A DNA stretch of 64,000 nucleotides from Symbiodinium natans (GCA_905221605.1 CAJNDS010002490.1:472501-536500), one strand, 5' to 3'. Positions 21,883 to 34,488 are shown, numbered from the stretch's first letter. Translations and numbers: made by a program. Notes: generated by a model not told the origin, from the sequence alone.

Positions 21883-24800
21883 CATATTAGGAGTTGTTCA
21901 AAGCCTCTTTTGCCAAGGAAACACACACGGCTGTACACAGCGCGACTTCTGGGGCAACATCACGAAACAGGTTTCCCCATGCCTTCGGTACCTTCTACTC
22001 AAAGCCTCTTATCTATGGATTGTACCTCGGACCCTTAATGTTGTACCCTTAGGTTTTTGGGACGTTTAATATCCTAACGGCAGTATATGGGCCAAGATTA
22101 GGAGTATATTATAACCTTAGGGGTGCGAGTCCTAACCCCTTGATCTTACAGCATAAAGCGCGAAAAAAGCCTAGAATGCTAAGGCCGCCTAAAGCCCGAT
22201 TCGATATTTCAAAACAGGAGAATCCGACAGATGCACGTTCTCCTTCTTAAGGGGCATACGGGATACTGACAGGCGAGAATCCCTCAACAAGAGGAGCCAA
22301 GGGTTTAGGGTCTAGGGTTTAGGGTTTAGGGTTTAAGGTTTAGGGTTTAGGGTTAGGGTTTAGGGTTTAGGGCAAATAAGGGTTCACATTATTCTGGTGT
22401 TACCAAGCCTTTTCTTCCGACTTCAAAGCCAGGGCGGCTCGTCTCTTAGCAGGGCTGTCTCTCCGAAGTAGTCACCGGCCCGCAGGATCTGGGAAGGTGC
22501 AAACGGTCACAAGGAATCGGTTGAGGGTTTAGGGTTTAGGGTTTAGGGTTTAGGGTTTAGGGTTTAGGGTCAGGGGGGCGGACGGCAGGGGTGTAAGGGC
22601 CCCAGATTTCCCCCAAAAAAGGCCTGTGTGATCTTGAATAAGCCCCAGTGAGAGAATATGGCCCCAGCCTAAGCCCTAAGCCCTAAACCCTAAATCCTAA
22701 ACCCTAAACCCCCCACCGCCTTCGCACCCCAAACCCTCTTGAGAGCTTAGGGTTTAGGGTTTAGGGCTTAGGGCTACTCTTTGCTTAAGAACCCCCCCCC
22801 TTCATCATGTTAAGGATCCCTATGAAATTTAAGGTCTATTCCTTCATACCTAGTATTTGCTGAAGCGAACCCCCCCAAAAAAAATCCTCATATTGCGCTT
22901 CTAAGGAAGACTATTCCTGTGTTTTCTTTCCTCTTTTTTTTTTTTTGGGGGGGGGGGGGGGAGAGGTTCCTAGGCCAATAGTCAAGGCTTGATAGCTTCT
23001 GTGTTGAGAAGTGCAAGAGTAGAGCGCTTATCGCCCAGAAAGCCCTTGCCTACCACACATCGTTTACCCAAAGGATCCATGTACCTGTATAGTATATACT
23101 TGGGCCCTAAAGCTACGATATAGGAACCCCTTTAAGGCCCAAGTAGATACTATATAGGTACATGGATCCTTTGGGGTTTAGGTTTAGGGGCATTTGGGGG
23201 GCGGGGGGGGGGGGGGGGGGTGTTTGGAGCCATGGGCGTCCCTCGGACGCCTAGCACCCCTGAGGCCTAGGGTTTAGGGTTTAGGGTTTAGGGTTTAGGG
23301 TTGAGAACCCTAAAAAACCGCAAACGGTACCTACTTCCTTGCAGACCACATGAACCATGAACCGTAAATTCGGCGTCGTATACCCTAGACTACCAATAAT
23401 CCGAAGGCATATGAGCCATAAACCCTTTTGGGGCTCAGTGGGTTCCAACCTTTGGGGTTTAAGGGGGTTGAAACTTGGGATGTTCTTCGCCCTTCAACTA
23501 ACAGTCCTTAATAGGGATTATATTTTTTCGGGTTTGTGGGGTTTAGGGGGTCAGGGGGGTAGGGCCTTTTGGGGTTCGCGCCTTCGGGGTGCGCTGGATT
23601 GGCGTGTTGGGGCTGAGGGCTTAGGTGGTGTGTTTCCGAAGCGCAAAAACCCGAGAAAGTGTCGAGCTGCCTTCGGACTTGATGCTGACCTTCTGCTATA
23701 CTATACCTCCCTACCTGCCGCTGCCCCCCCCCCCCCCTGCATCGATAAAGAGAAACCCTAGACCCTAAACCCTCAACCCTAAACCCAAAAACAGCACAAC
23801 TTTGGACGTTCTCCAAATGCGTGGCCAAGCCAAGCAGCCACAGGCTTGTCACCCAGCAGGACTTCTGCTTCACCTTCCTGCAGCTGATTTGGTGTTAAAG
23901 TGGGCAGTCCCTCAGGGCCCAGGGTTTAAACTCTAAACCCTGAACCCTAAACCCATACGGGTTCCCACAAGCAGCTTCCAGCTTTCTCAAAAAAGACATC
24001 ACTTCGGTACGTGGGGCCCTTGAGAACGACATGACCTTGGTCCCGCAGTAGCCTCGGGACATGTGAACAGGGCATCGGTACTGTTGTTTCTTTGCTTCTA
24101 GGGATCTACTGCGGACCCTCAGAAGCCCTAAACCCCGCAAGAAGGAAATGCGTAGGGTTTAAGGATTTAGGGACCTTACATTGGAGCTACAGGGACTACA
24201 GGGACTATAGTGACTATATCAGGTATATACAGGAGTGATACAGGGAATAAGACTAAGGGTCTGTTCTACCCTTTCGGGGAAAAGAGTTCGTGATTGAGAT
24301 TGAGGGTTGCCCTGCCTCTGACCTCCTCCCCCCCGCTCACTCCCCGCACCCCCTCCCACCACCCCCCACCCCCCCGCCCCCCTCCCACCACCGTAGCTGA
24401 CATCTGAAGTGACGAAGGGTTTAGGGTTAAGGGTTTAGGGTTTAGTGTTTAGGTGTTTATTTCGGGCGGGGTTGGTGTTGGTGCTGGGGTCCTGGATCAC
24501 GAAGAGCTCGTCTCCTTCCTCGCCTTGATGGATGATCACCTCTCCACGGGGCTTAGGGTTTAGGGTTTAAGGTTTAGGGTTTAGGGCTTGGAGGTTCATA
24601 ATTATAGCTGTACTTATAACTGTACTTATACGCCCCTTAGGTGCCCTAATATGGTTAGAAGTACAGTTGTAAGTACAGTTATAATTGGTTAAGAAGTACC
24701 ATGAACCTCCAAGTGGGGCTCAAGAATACACGTCTTTTTTGGGGGACGCCCAAAGAGCCCAATACCAATACCCCTTCAATCAGCAAATATACCTTAAACG

Positions 24801-25567
24801 ATAGAGGGCTCCTTGAAAACAAATCATGAAAGGCTTATTTCCTTATTTAAGGGGTTTTAGGCTCTTCGAGTGTGGGTCCTTCAAGAGCCGAGAGAATCGG
24901 GGTCACAAGGGGGTCCATGAATTCAGCCCCCCCCCCCCCCAAAAAAAAAAAAAACAAACAAAAAACCTAAACCCTAAACCCTAAACCCTAAACCCCCCCC
25001 TCCCCCCAAACCTAGAATCCGAGAACTCTCTGCGGTGATCTCGGAAGGCCCTCAAAATCCCAAAGCCCCTGTTGAGATCGACCTGGAGGTTCATGGTACT
25101 TCTGGCCCAGATATAACTGGATTTCTAACCCACTTACAAGCCCCTTAAGTGCCCTAACGTGGATATAATTGGGTTATAAGTACCCATGAACCGCCACGTA
25201 ACTCCAACACCCCACGCTCCGCGTTTTCCACATGCACCGGCAACCGAAAGCCCCAAGGCCCTCAGTCCTGAGCCATGACCCCAGAACCCTAAACCCTAAA
25301 CCCTAAACCCTAAACCCTAAACCCTAAACCCAGAACCAAACACCAGGCCTCATCGTTAAACTTGACCACTTTGCAAGCCTCCGCGGGGCAAAATAAATCT
25401 GACATCAAATCGGACTCCTGATACAGAATGGCAGCCTGAAGAGGGAACCTAGGGGGGGGGTAGGATAGGGAGGGGGGGGGGGGGGGGGGGAGTAGGGAAA
25501 CTCAAGCCCTAAACCCAGAACCATCGACGAGCGCGGAACAAAGTTGTGCCACGGTAAGCATTGCGGC
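21883..25567 (-). CDS. Cyclic-nucleotide-binding domain encoded by six tiny exons (partial gene)
   Basis: Six minus-strand islands join in phase into one cyclic-nucleotide-binding domain: 25567-25526 (LTVAQLCSALV), 25378-25349 (ACKVVKFNDE), 24539-24492 (VIIHQGEEGDELFVIQ), 23877-23839 (EGEAEVLLGDKPV), 22488-22436 (ILRAGDYFGETALLRDE) and 21958-21883 (SRAVYSRVCFLGKRGFEQLL). The order matches the family: GExGDxLFVIxEG, then the phosphate-binding cassette GDYFGExALL, then the FxxLL helix. Each island follows an AG acceptor and precedes a GT, GC or GA donor. The exon at 25349 may instead begin at 25435. Introns contain TTTAGGG/CCCTAAA arrays and foldback elements. The domain binds cAMP or cGMP in channels, kinases and exchangers, but the partner domain here is not identified. 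The cassette Arg is replaced or shifted (DEPSR), so ligand binding is uncertain. Confidence 0.75.
22300..22372. repeat. Interstitial TTTAGGG array
   Basis: About nine TTTAGGG-like units. It lies between cyclic-nucleotide-binding exons 5 and 6, as part of an inferred intron. Confidence 0.95.
23068..23177. mobile_element. Foldback element, about 110 bp
   Basis: The left arm, beginning CCCAAAGGATCCATGTACC and running into a TATAGTATA stretch and TTGGGCC, is mirrored by the right arm GGCCCAAGT to GGTACATGGATCCTTTGG. The loop is about 30 bp. Confidence 0.8.
24587..24714. mobile_element. Foldback element, family A (CTTGGAGGTTCAT ends)
   Basis: Inverted arms CTTGGAGGTTCAT and ATGAACCTCCAAG, with internal CTGTACTTATAA/TTATAACTGTACTT-type arms. 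Family members with the same ends lie at 25082-25199, 27617-27773, 32684-32795, 33710-33826, 34684-34842, 60000-60280 and 62452-62691. It sits in an inferred intron of the cyclic-nucleotide-binding gene. Confidence 0.8.
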
Positions 25568-25986
25568 CTTCGACCGCGAAAGCCGGCTGTGTGAAATAGG
25601 CTAGGATTTAGGTTTAGGGGGGACGGGAGGACTAACTCCCAACCTCCTTTGCAGGGACAGCTCCAAGTGCGCAGCGGTTCATTCAGGGGGTATGGCCTTA
25701 CGTAAGCCTAGGTCCCTTCCTTCTACTGGTTCCTAATTTTAGGGTTTAGTTTAGGGTTTAGGGTTTAGGGTTTTGGGTTGAGATGTTTGCTTGGGCCGCG
25801 GCTGATGCGAGGACGCTATGCTGCTCCACGGGTAGCCGTTGGAAGAGCTTGACCTGTGGGGAAAGGCCCATGGACATAAGTTTACAAGTTTTAGGCTGTA
25901 GGGCGTTTAGCTGGGGATCTAAGATCGTTGCAAACCCCCGAAACGCTGAAACCAAGTAGTGTACCGCTCAACGAGGCCCTGGAGAG

Positions 25987-25987
25987 T

Positions 25988-26022
<35 letters not shown>
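25987..26022. repeat. Poly-G run, about 36 bases
   Basis: An uninterrupted G run. Telomere-like tracts flank it (26126-26184 and 26288-26405). I see no gene from about 25.6 to 32.2 kb apart from weak islands. Confidence 0.95.
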
Positions 26023-26023
<1 letters not shown>

Positions 26024-27616
26024 GTGGGAAGTAGACTTGGGTCGCCCTTCCTGCCTTGTTGCCTTGCGCCTTGTGAGCCCCACAGCCTCAAGGCATTAAG
26101 TCCCTATAGAGCACCGAAGCCCTCAGTTTAGGGTTTAGGGTTTAGGGTTTAGGGTTTAGTTTTTAGGGTTTAGGGTTTAGGGCTCCAGGTCAGTGGCGCC
26201 TTGCCTTTGCAAGGAACTGCAGGCGCTGCGCACTGGTATCCTGGGCAAGGCCGGGGTGCATACCTCAGCGAGCACAGTTTAGGGGTTATAAGGTTAGGGT
26301 TTAGGGTTTAGGGTTTAGGGTTTAGGGTTTAGGGTTTAGGGTTTGGGGTTTAGGGTTTGGGGTTTAGGGTTTTAGGGTTTAGGGCTGAGGGGTTTAGGGT
26401 TTAGGACATATTGTAGTAAACGACCCCAAAAAGATCCCATCACATCTCAAAAACTCTGCGTCCCACAACCCGCCCAAGGAAGACCTAGGGTTTAGGGTTT
26501 AGGGTTTAGGGCTTGCTCTCGCTGTGCGCCCGGCAGTCCGTAGTAAAGTCTCTCTCCAGCGCCGCGCGGCAATCTAGCGAGAGGTTGGGACTAATAGGGT
26601 TCAGGGTTCACGTTCAAGGCTTGCTGGGCTAAGTCTTGGAGATTACATATTTTTTATAGGGCTGCCAGGGTTTATGTGCTTTACAGGGCTTATGGGCTTG
26701 CAGGGTTTGTTGTCGAGTCGCGCCCTACAAAATGGAAATCTGACCGGGTTACAGAGGGGTTATCTAGGGGGCCATAGAAAACCGAGCATTGTCTCCAAAT
26801 CAACTCCAGTATGCCCAAAACCCCTGAATCCTCAACCCCTAAACACCTAAACCCTATACCCCCCCCCCCCCCCCCTTCAAAAAAAAAGACGCCCCTGAAG
26901 CCCTAAACCCCAGAACCCTAAACCACCAAGCCCTTCAAGTTTAGGGTTTAGGGTTTAGGGTTTAGGCCTTGTGCCCCACATGGCTGGCACTCCTTTCCAT
27001 CCAGTCTTCGCGAGACGGAGCAGGCGGTTGTGCCCATGACATCCCCGATGCGGGCCACAGACGCTAAACCCTAAACCCTAAACCCTACACCCTAAACCCT
27101 AAACCCTAAACCTACTAAACCCTAAACCCTAAACCCTGAACCTTCGGGCTGCGAAGTTGGGACTTCACGCGTGTCTTAAGTGTAGTTCCATGGTCGCTCA
27201 GTTATGGGCCCTGAAAAAGGGGGCCCCTTAGATACTTAGGGTTGAGTTTTCAGAGTCTGGGGTTGCACTTCTGTGGTTTAGGCCCTCAGGCCGCTCTTAT
27301 TTCAGGGGGGTTCGTCGTCTGGAGCCCGGTTCCTTTAAGAGAATGCCGCGCGTCTCTTCGCGTTCGGATGGTAGGTTGCAGCCGGAAGGCTTTTGAGTAG
27401 CAAAGGTGTATCGGGTTTACGGTTTGGGGCTTAGGGTAACCACAAGTGGGGCAACTCTTGTTGAGATCTTGCTCGGCTCATAACATCGAGAAGCTGCGAG
27501 CCAAGCGCGCCGGCGAATCGAAATCGCGCAGGGGGGACGGACTTGCCATACTAGCCCCGATCTGGTACAAGTGCCCTCCCGCCCAGCAAGATGAACCACC
27601 CTAGACCCAGAGTAAC

Positions 27617-27773
27617 CTACTTGAAGGTTCATGGTACTTCCTAACCAATTATAACTGTACTTATAACCCTACTTATAATACCCCTAAAGGGCCTTATAGG
27701 GGTTATCCCAATTATAAGTAGGGTTATAAGCCCAGTTCTAATTGGTTAGTAAGTACCATGAACCTTCAAGTAG
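27617..27773. mobile_element. Foldback element, family A, well preserved
   Basis: Ends CTACTTGAAGGTTCATGG and CCATGAACCTTCAAGTAG, with long matching arms (TAACCAATTATAACTG and its mirror). Very similar to the copy at 60087-60244, so the family was probably active fairly recently. Confidence 0.85.
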
Positions 27774-28439
27774 GAATCAAAAGGGCACCAGCCCATACCC
27801 TAAACGAAAGAAAGTGAGGGCCAACTCTGGGTCCTAGTACCCCAATCCGGGTCACTTTTCCGATCAACCCTGAACGCAAACAAAGAGACAGGAGAAGCCC
27901 TAGACCCTAAACAAAAAGGGGGATTGGGGGATCCCTTCAAAATTAAGTTCTAGGACCCACAGACATTTAGAAATCCCCCCCGAGTGAAACGTAAAGCATC
28001 TGTTACTCTACTACTGTAGATGGACGTTCCTGCAGAGTCTATAGCTTAGGTTGCATTTTTGGCGCGCGCTAGCAACTTAGCACTGATCCTGGGTCGCTTC
28101 ATATGAAGCCTAAACCCAATACCCTAAACCCTGAACCCTAAACCCTAAACCCTAAACCCTAAACGCGAAACCCAAGACTGAGCTTCCTACATCTCACGGT
28201 CACAAGAGGGCCGGACACAACAAAGACCATGGTCTTTCAAGGTTTAGGGTTTAAGGCTCCAGGATGAGGGTTCAGGATTCAGAGTTTAAGGCGGTTCGGG
28301 GAGAAGGCTTTTTTTGTTTTAATTTTGGGGTTCAGTGGAGCAAGCATGAGGTCCGAACCGAGAAAAGACCCTGTAAGCACTGACCCCCCCTAAACTGCAT
28401 GGCCCTAAGTTTAAAGCGCTAAGCAGGGTTGGGCGGGGG

Positions 28440-28800
28440 TCTGTGTTTAAACGGTTTAAACTTTCGGCGCACAATGTTCAAACACACAGCGCCTTTGCGG
28501 TTCCCAAGTTTAAACGGTTTAAGCTGACTGTTTAAACGTGGTTTGAACATTAAACGGTTTAAACTGTCAAATGTTTAAACGCACACGTGTTTAAACATGT
28601 GTTTAAACATAAAGACAGAGTGGCTGCAAAGAGTATGTGTTTTGTGGTTTGCGGGTTTGGGGCTTTGGGGTCACACGGTTTAGGCTCTCAAAGTTTCAGC
28701 TCGGGGATTTGTGCAGAGTACCAATCTTGGGCCAAGAATTGCCTGGAAGACTGTTTAAACACTTGGCAACAACTTCTTCAACATGTTTAAACACCCTGGA
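28440..28800. repeat. Cluster of GTTTAAAC palindromes
   Basis: About ten copies of the 8-base palindrome GTTTAAAC in some 350 bp, irregularly spaced and often paired as GTTTAAACGGTTTAAAC. The surrounding sequence is not otherwise repetitive. Confidence 0.9.
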
Positions 28801-29213
28801 GCCCCACCTGACACGTTTGGCCCGTCCCTGGTCCTAAGCCCAACACTACTCCCTCAACCCTAAAGACTGAGACCCGAACACTCAACCCTATAAACCTTAA
28901 TTACAGCGCACCCGAAGCCCTAAACCCCTAAACCCCTAAACCCCAAAACCCGAAAACCCGAAAGCCCTAAACCCTGAAACCCCTACACCCTAAACCCTAA
29001 ACCCTAAACCCGCCTGAAACCCTAAACCCTAAAAACCCTAAACCCTGAAACCCTGAAACCCTAAACCCTAAACCCTGAACCCTGAACCCCTAAACCCTAA
29101 ACCCTAAAAACCCTAGACCATCTACGCGTGTGGCCGCGGCTCTGCCCGGGGCTCCTCTTGGTCTCTGATGTACTCATTGCAGAAACCCACCTCACGGTTG
29201 CCGAAAGACATGG

Positions 29214-29305
29214 GTTTAGGGTTTAGGGTTTGGGGTTTAGGGTTTAGGGTTTGGGGTTTGGGGTTTAGGGTTTTTAGGGTTTTTAGGGTTTAGGGTTCGG
29301 GGTTC
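29214..29305. repeat. Interstitial TTTAGGG array with TTTGGGG variants
   Basis: Units alternate between TTTAGGG and TTTGGGG. The preceding CCCTAAA array (28975-29115) is in the opposite orientation, making a large inverted pair. Confidence 0.9.
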
Positions 29306-29704
29306 TAGCGGGTCTCGGCTTAGAATTCCCAACTCCTTAAAACCGAAACCCCAAACCCCGACAGCAAGGATCACGATCCTTGTGAAAAGTGCAAGGGCGT
29401 CCTCAAAAGAATCGTATCAAACCTGCGCTCGGCCGGAAACCCTAAACCCTAAACCCTAAACCCTAAAGGCGATGCCGGAGGCGATCATCACGGAGTCCAG
29501 GGCAGGGGGTTAAGGGGCCGTAAAACCACTCGATAATTCTGCGCTGCAAGCCCTAAACCCTAAACCCTAAACCCTAAACCCAAAACCCTGCACTCTACGC
29601 CCTCAAGGGGCATCGTAGGCTTAGGAGGTGAGCGCGCGGGCCTCACACGGCCCAGCGTAACCTTGGCATCAACCTTTTAGTGTCCGCCGACCCTGGCGGC
29701 GTGT

Positions 29705-29850
29705 TCACCCAAACCCCCCCCACCCTCCCCCACCCCCCCCCCCCCCCCCTCACTCCCCCCCCCCCCCACCACCCCCCCCCCCCCCCACCCCACCCCCTCC
29801 ACCCTCCACCCTCCACCCTCTACCCCCACCCCCACCCAACCCCTCCCAAA
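29705..29850. repeat. C/A/T homopurine-homopyrimidine-like tract
   Basis: C runs interrupted by A and T. Pro/His-rich frames through it are artefacts. Confidence 0.9.
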
Positions 29851-30514
29851 AAAAACAGCTAAACCAAGACACTTGCCCCCAAAACAACTTGCAGAGTTTT
29901 TTAAGGGCTTCGGGTTGGGGGGATTTGAGCTTTGGGCGTTGAGAGGTTTAGGGCCTCTTGGGTCGGCGGCCTGAGCCGGCGGCTCCTAAGTTTAGGGTTT
30001 AGGGTTTCGAGGGTGTTTCGGGCTTCAAGGGTTTAAAGGGTTTATGAAGTTTACGTGCCTGGCAGGGCTTGCGGGGTTGATAGGGTTAAATTACAGGCCT
30101 TACCAGGGTTTTATAGGGTTTGTCGGGCTAAAAGCCCTAAACCCTAAACCCTAAACCCTAAACCCTAAACCCTAAAACCTAAACCCTAAACCCTAAACCC
30201 TAAACCCTAAGGAACAAGAGTATAGGGCGCAGGGCAGCTTCGGGTGGAACACCCAAGGATAAAAACTCACGAGCAGTTCAGGGTTTAGGGTTTAGGGTTT
30301 AGGGTTTAGGGTTTAGGGTTTAGGGTTTGGGGTTTGGGGTTTGGGGAAAAAAGTGATGCAGCACAGTGCGGGCGAGAGGCAACGCCACCGAGGAGGGCAC
30401 CAACAGGGTAGCAGTATCGCTCCTGTCCACCCCGACACACGCACGCAAAGAGCCCTCCGAGACCCTTACTTGAGGAACGTAGGGTTTAGGGGTTTGGGGT
30501 TTGAAGTTTAGGGG

Positions 30515-30563
30515 GACATACCTCAAATCATATTGAGGGTCCCTATATGATTTGAGGTATGTC
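30515..30563. repeat. Short perfect palindrome
   Basis: GACATACCTCAAATCATAT is mirrored by ATATGATTTGAGGTATGTC around an 11-base loop. Confidence 0.85.
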
Positions 30564-31029
30564 TCTTGATTTAAGGGGTATTGGGCTCTTTGGGCACAGA
30601 CCCCCCGCAAACTACAAACGAACCCTGAGACCCGGAACCCTGAATCGTCAACTCGAACCAACATTTTGCTGAAAGCATGCCTGGTGGCAAATGCTCCCAA
30701 AGGTCAAAGGGCTACGTGCTCGTAATCGGACTTTATAATGGATCCGCGGTTTCTAAGTGCGGTTTAGGGTTTAGGGCTTAGAGTTTAGGGTCTGCGGCTT
30801 TGCGCTTTGCAGGGGCTTTGGGTGGCCCTAGATATCATGATGCTGGCTACGAAAGGGTTGCATGCACGGGATGGGAAGTCTTTACATGGCTAGTAGTGAA
30901 AAGTTATTGCCCGGACATGGAGCTGCAACACAGTTCAACAGCTCGCCGGTTCTACCGGCCCTTTCGCCGAAACATGGAGCTATAGGGTTTAGGGTTAAAT
31001 TCTAAATTACGCTAAACGCTAAACTATGC

Positions 31030-31228
31030 TAAGCCCTAAGCCCTAAGCCCTAAGCCCTAAACCCTAAACCCTAAACCCTAAACCCTAAACCCTAAACCCT
31101 GAACCCTGAACCCTGAACCCTAAACCCTAAACCCTAAACCCTAAACCCTAAGCCCTAAACCCTAAACCCTAAACCCTAAACCCTAAACCCTAAACCCTAA
31201 ACCCTAAACCCTAAACCCTAAACCCTAC
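31030..31228. repeat. Interstitial telomere-like array, (CCCTAAA) about 28 units
   Basis: The longest telomere-like array in the window, with CCCTAAG and CCCTGAA variants at its start. Confidence 0.97.
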
Positions 31229-31837
31229 CCTAGACCCTAGCCGGCCTTTCTCACCGCGAGAGGCCGGGCTTGCGGTTTCTTCTACCTGAGATCCTCAAGC
31301 ATCAGCCTGCTTGGCAGTCCTAAGGCCCCTAAAACCCTAGGGCCTGCCATTTAGGGTTTAGGGTTTAGGGTTTTTAGGGTTTAGGTACACTCCAAACCCT
31401 AAAACCCCAAAACCTGAACCCTGAAACCCTAAAACCCTAATACCCAAAAACCCCAAAAACCCTAAAACCCTGAAACCCCAAAAACCCCAAAAACCCTAAA
31501 AACCCTAACACCCCAAAACCCTAAAGCCCTAAAACCCTAAAACCCTAAAAAAAAAAAAAAAACAACCTTGGAAACCCTGGAGTCGCTTCCTTACTCTCAT
31601 AGCACCAAAACTACTATTTGCCTAAGAACCCCCACCAAAAAAATCGAAAAGAGTCCATCCACCAAAGGGCTTGGGGTTTGGCGTACCAAAGGCCCTAGGG
31701 GCGGGGGCCTCACGAAGTAGCGCCAGACGTATCTGGTAGCTCACCTCATCCTGGCAGAGATTCAGCACACCAATGATTGGTTTAATGCTGCAATGGTTTA
31801 GGGGCTTTCGTGAAGTGCAACGACAGGCGGCGAACCC

Positions 31838-31972
31838 ATATATATGTATATATAAATATAAATAAATATATATATATACACATATAAATATATGAAGATG
31901 ATAAATAATTCCAAATATGAATATAAGTATATATATATATATACATATATATATATACCTATATACATTCCT
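31838..31972. repeat. AT microsatellite
   Basis: TATATA/AAATA-rich run, unlike the surrounding base composition. A similar shorter run lies at 34165-34215. Confidence 0.9.
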
Positions 31973-32220
31973 ACATGCTCTCACATTTGAACTCTACAGC
32001 CCCTGAAAGTTTTAGGATCCACTACAGGCATAAGACCTTACGGAAGCCCCGTCAACAGCCTCGGGCTACGTTGCCGGGTTGAGGGTCTAGGTTTAGGGTT
32101 TAGGGTTTAGGGTTTAGGGTTTAGGGTTTAGGGTTTAGGGCTTATAGGGCTTAGGGTTTAGGGCTACACCCTGAACTGAGGGTGTTGGCGGCCTAGGCTC
32201 AGGGGCCCGGGGTTTAGGGC

Positions 32221-32299
32221 TCTCCTCCACGTCCATGACGCCGAAGATCAGGCCGAAGAGCCCGCCCATGATCAAGGCGCAAGCTAGGACCATGTAGAC
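32221..32299 (-). CDS. Probable exon encoding a transmembrane helix
   Basis: After an AG acceptor (CTAAACCGAG) the minus strand reads VYMVLACALIMGGLFGLIFG and then VMDVEE, ending at a GC (or GA) donor that runs straight into CCCTAAA repeats. The hydrophobic helix with its Gly pattern recalls ABCG-type or channel membrane segments, but I cannot assign a family. It lies upstream, in transcription order, of the cyclic-nucleotide-binding exons and could belong to the same gene. Confidence 0.5.
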
Positions 32300-34488
32300 C
32301 TCGGTTTAGGGTTTAGGGTTTAGGGTTTAGGGTTTAGGGTTCAGGGTTCAGGGTTTAGGGTTTAGGGCTTGCAAGAGGCGGCCCCCCTAATTATGAGTAG
32401 AGTTCTAAGGACCCTATGTTGCGTAGCCCCCCCCCCCCCCCCCCAAAAAAAAAAAAAAAAAACTTCCTTTTAAGGGCAATATAGGGAATGCTGTCTTTTA
32501 TGTTTTAGGGTGGGCTTCCTAAGCAATTACTTTATTCGTTTTTGGGGTTAAGGGTAGGCCCTGAGCTCTATAACTTAACCCCCAAACTAGACCCAAGAGT
32601 TTTCTGGTGCTTGGAAGGGAACCTGAACCCTAAAGAAAAAGACTTGCCGAGTCGGGGTCCTAGGAAACCTAAACTTTTAAACCTTACTTGGAGGTTCATG
32701 GTACTTATTAACCTACTCATAACTGTACTTATAGCCCAAATATAAACATGTTTGGGCACTTAAGGGGCATATAAGTGGGCTATCAGTTCAGTGCTCGGGG
32801 TGTTTTTTTTTTTTTTTTTTTTTTTGGGGGGGGGGGGGGTTGTAGGCTCCCGAGTCTTGTACTTTCTTATTGGGGAAAACCCTAAAACCCTAAACCCTAA
32901 ATGAAAAACGCTAATCCCGAATCCCCTATTCGTAAACCTAAAATGACAACGATTCATTACCTACTTTGAGAACTTCGGGGGCTTATAAGTACACTTATAA
33001 TTGGGGCTGTAAGTACCCTGAATCCCAAATCCCTAAACCCTAAACCCTACCCCTTAAAATGACAATGAACCAAACTGTAAGGGGCGCCTGCGCCGCCGAC
33101 TCCACAAAGGGCTTGGCGACGGAGACCTGCAGGTTGGATGGGTCTGGGGTTTAAAAGGGTTGCCCCAAACCCTAAACCCTAAACCTCAACCCTCAACCCT
33201 CAACCCTAAACCCTACACCCAAAACCGCAGCCACGCTTTCGCCTTTGTCCCTCACATTTTTATTTCTTCCTCATTTTGCTCCTGCCTTTTTTGCCAGCTC
33301 GGATTGCAACCGACATAACCGCGACCTGACATCATGAAGCCTCAATCTACCGAGCAAGAACTACTAAACTCTTAAGGCCCCCCCAAAACATGATCCATCC
33401 TTGCGAGGGCAACATAAGGACTAGTTCCTTCACTTTTTGGAGGGTTCTTAAGCAATTGGTAGAGAACGCAGGGGACTTATCTCACTGCTTTTGCTTGGCC
33501 ACCAACAGGCCTGTTCAATCCTGAACCAGCCGGACACTATATGCACAACTCCCCTCTACAGCTTAAAGGCCCTAACCCTAAGCCCCAGACCCGTCCCACC
33601 ATCAGGAAGTTCGGGCAGTTTGGTTTCTTCTTGAGGGATTGTTCTGGTAGTTTGTTTGAACGATCAAAAACTCAGGGTACCAGCAAAAAGGGACTTGGGA
33701 GCATGGGCACTTATAACCCAAATATAAGTCTACTTATTACCTACTTAGAGAACTTGGGGGCTTAAAAAGTACACACACACACACTTATGATTGGGGTTAT
33801 AAGTACCCTGAACCTCCGAGTAGAGTTCTGGGGGTCTCAGAGATCCTAAACAAGGCAGTTCGTCAGGGTCGACCTTTGCGGTTTCCTGCGCGACAGCTTT
33901 TACCAAAATCCTGCTAAACCTTTCTGAAACCCTAAGCCCTGAAACTCTAAACCCTACACCAGTAAGCAATTGCAAAAGCATGTCGCCCTGGTGATGATAC
34001 CCCTTTTGCTCACGGTGTCCATGGTGATGCAGCAGCCACCCCTGGATAAGCAAAGAGAACCATCACCATTCTTGAGTTCACAACGCTGTTTGATGTGTTC
34101 TTCTGATATTTGCAATGCAGTGAACAAAAGATTCATACATAAAGCATGCACATGTGCCTGAGTATATATGTGTGCGTATTCATATATATATATATATGTT
34201 TGTATGTATACGCTCGTTCCGTACACAGATGGACAACTTCCATGTTCTGCTTGTGGCTTATTTCATCAAAGCCATAATGCCACGCATTCATGATGTAGCT
34301 GCTGATCAGTTTGCCCATCTTGATTGAAGATCTCTCATAACAAGGCTGCATTAGGTGGAGGCACCCTAAACCCTGAACCCTAAACCCTGAACCCCAAACC
34401 CCAAACCCCAAACCCCAAACCCCAAACCCTAAACCCTAAACCCTAAACCCTAAACCCTAAACCCGAAACCCTAAACCCTAAACCGTGC

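Noticed and set aside
23895-24140. Coding-like island between cyclic-nucleotide-binding exons 3 and 4
   Set aside because: The exons on either side join in phase without it, so it would break the domain; it is left as intron sequence.
24587-24714. Foldback family A as microRNA precursor
   Set aside because: Many dispersed copies, nesting and element-like ends fit a transposon better; no small-RNA evidence can be seen from sequence.
29680-29862. Pro/His-rich frame
   Set aside because: Translation of a C/A-rich simple-sequence tract.
21347-31228. True chromosome end
   Set aside because: Telomere-like arrays occur in both orientations and unique sequence with gene exons continues on both sides.
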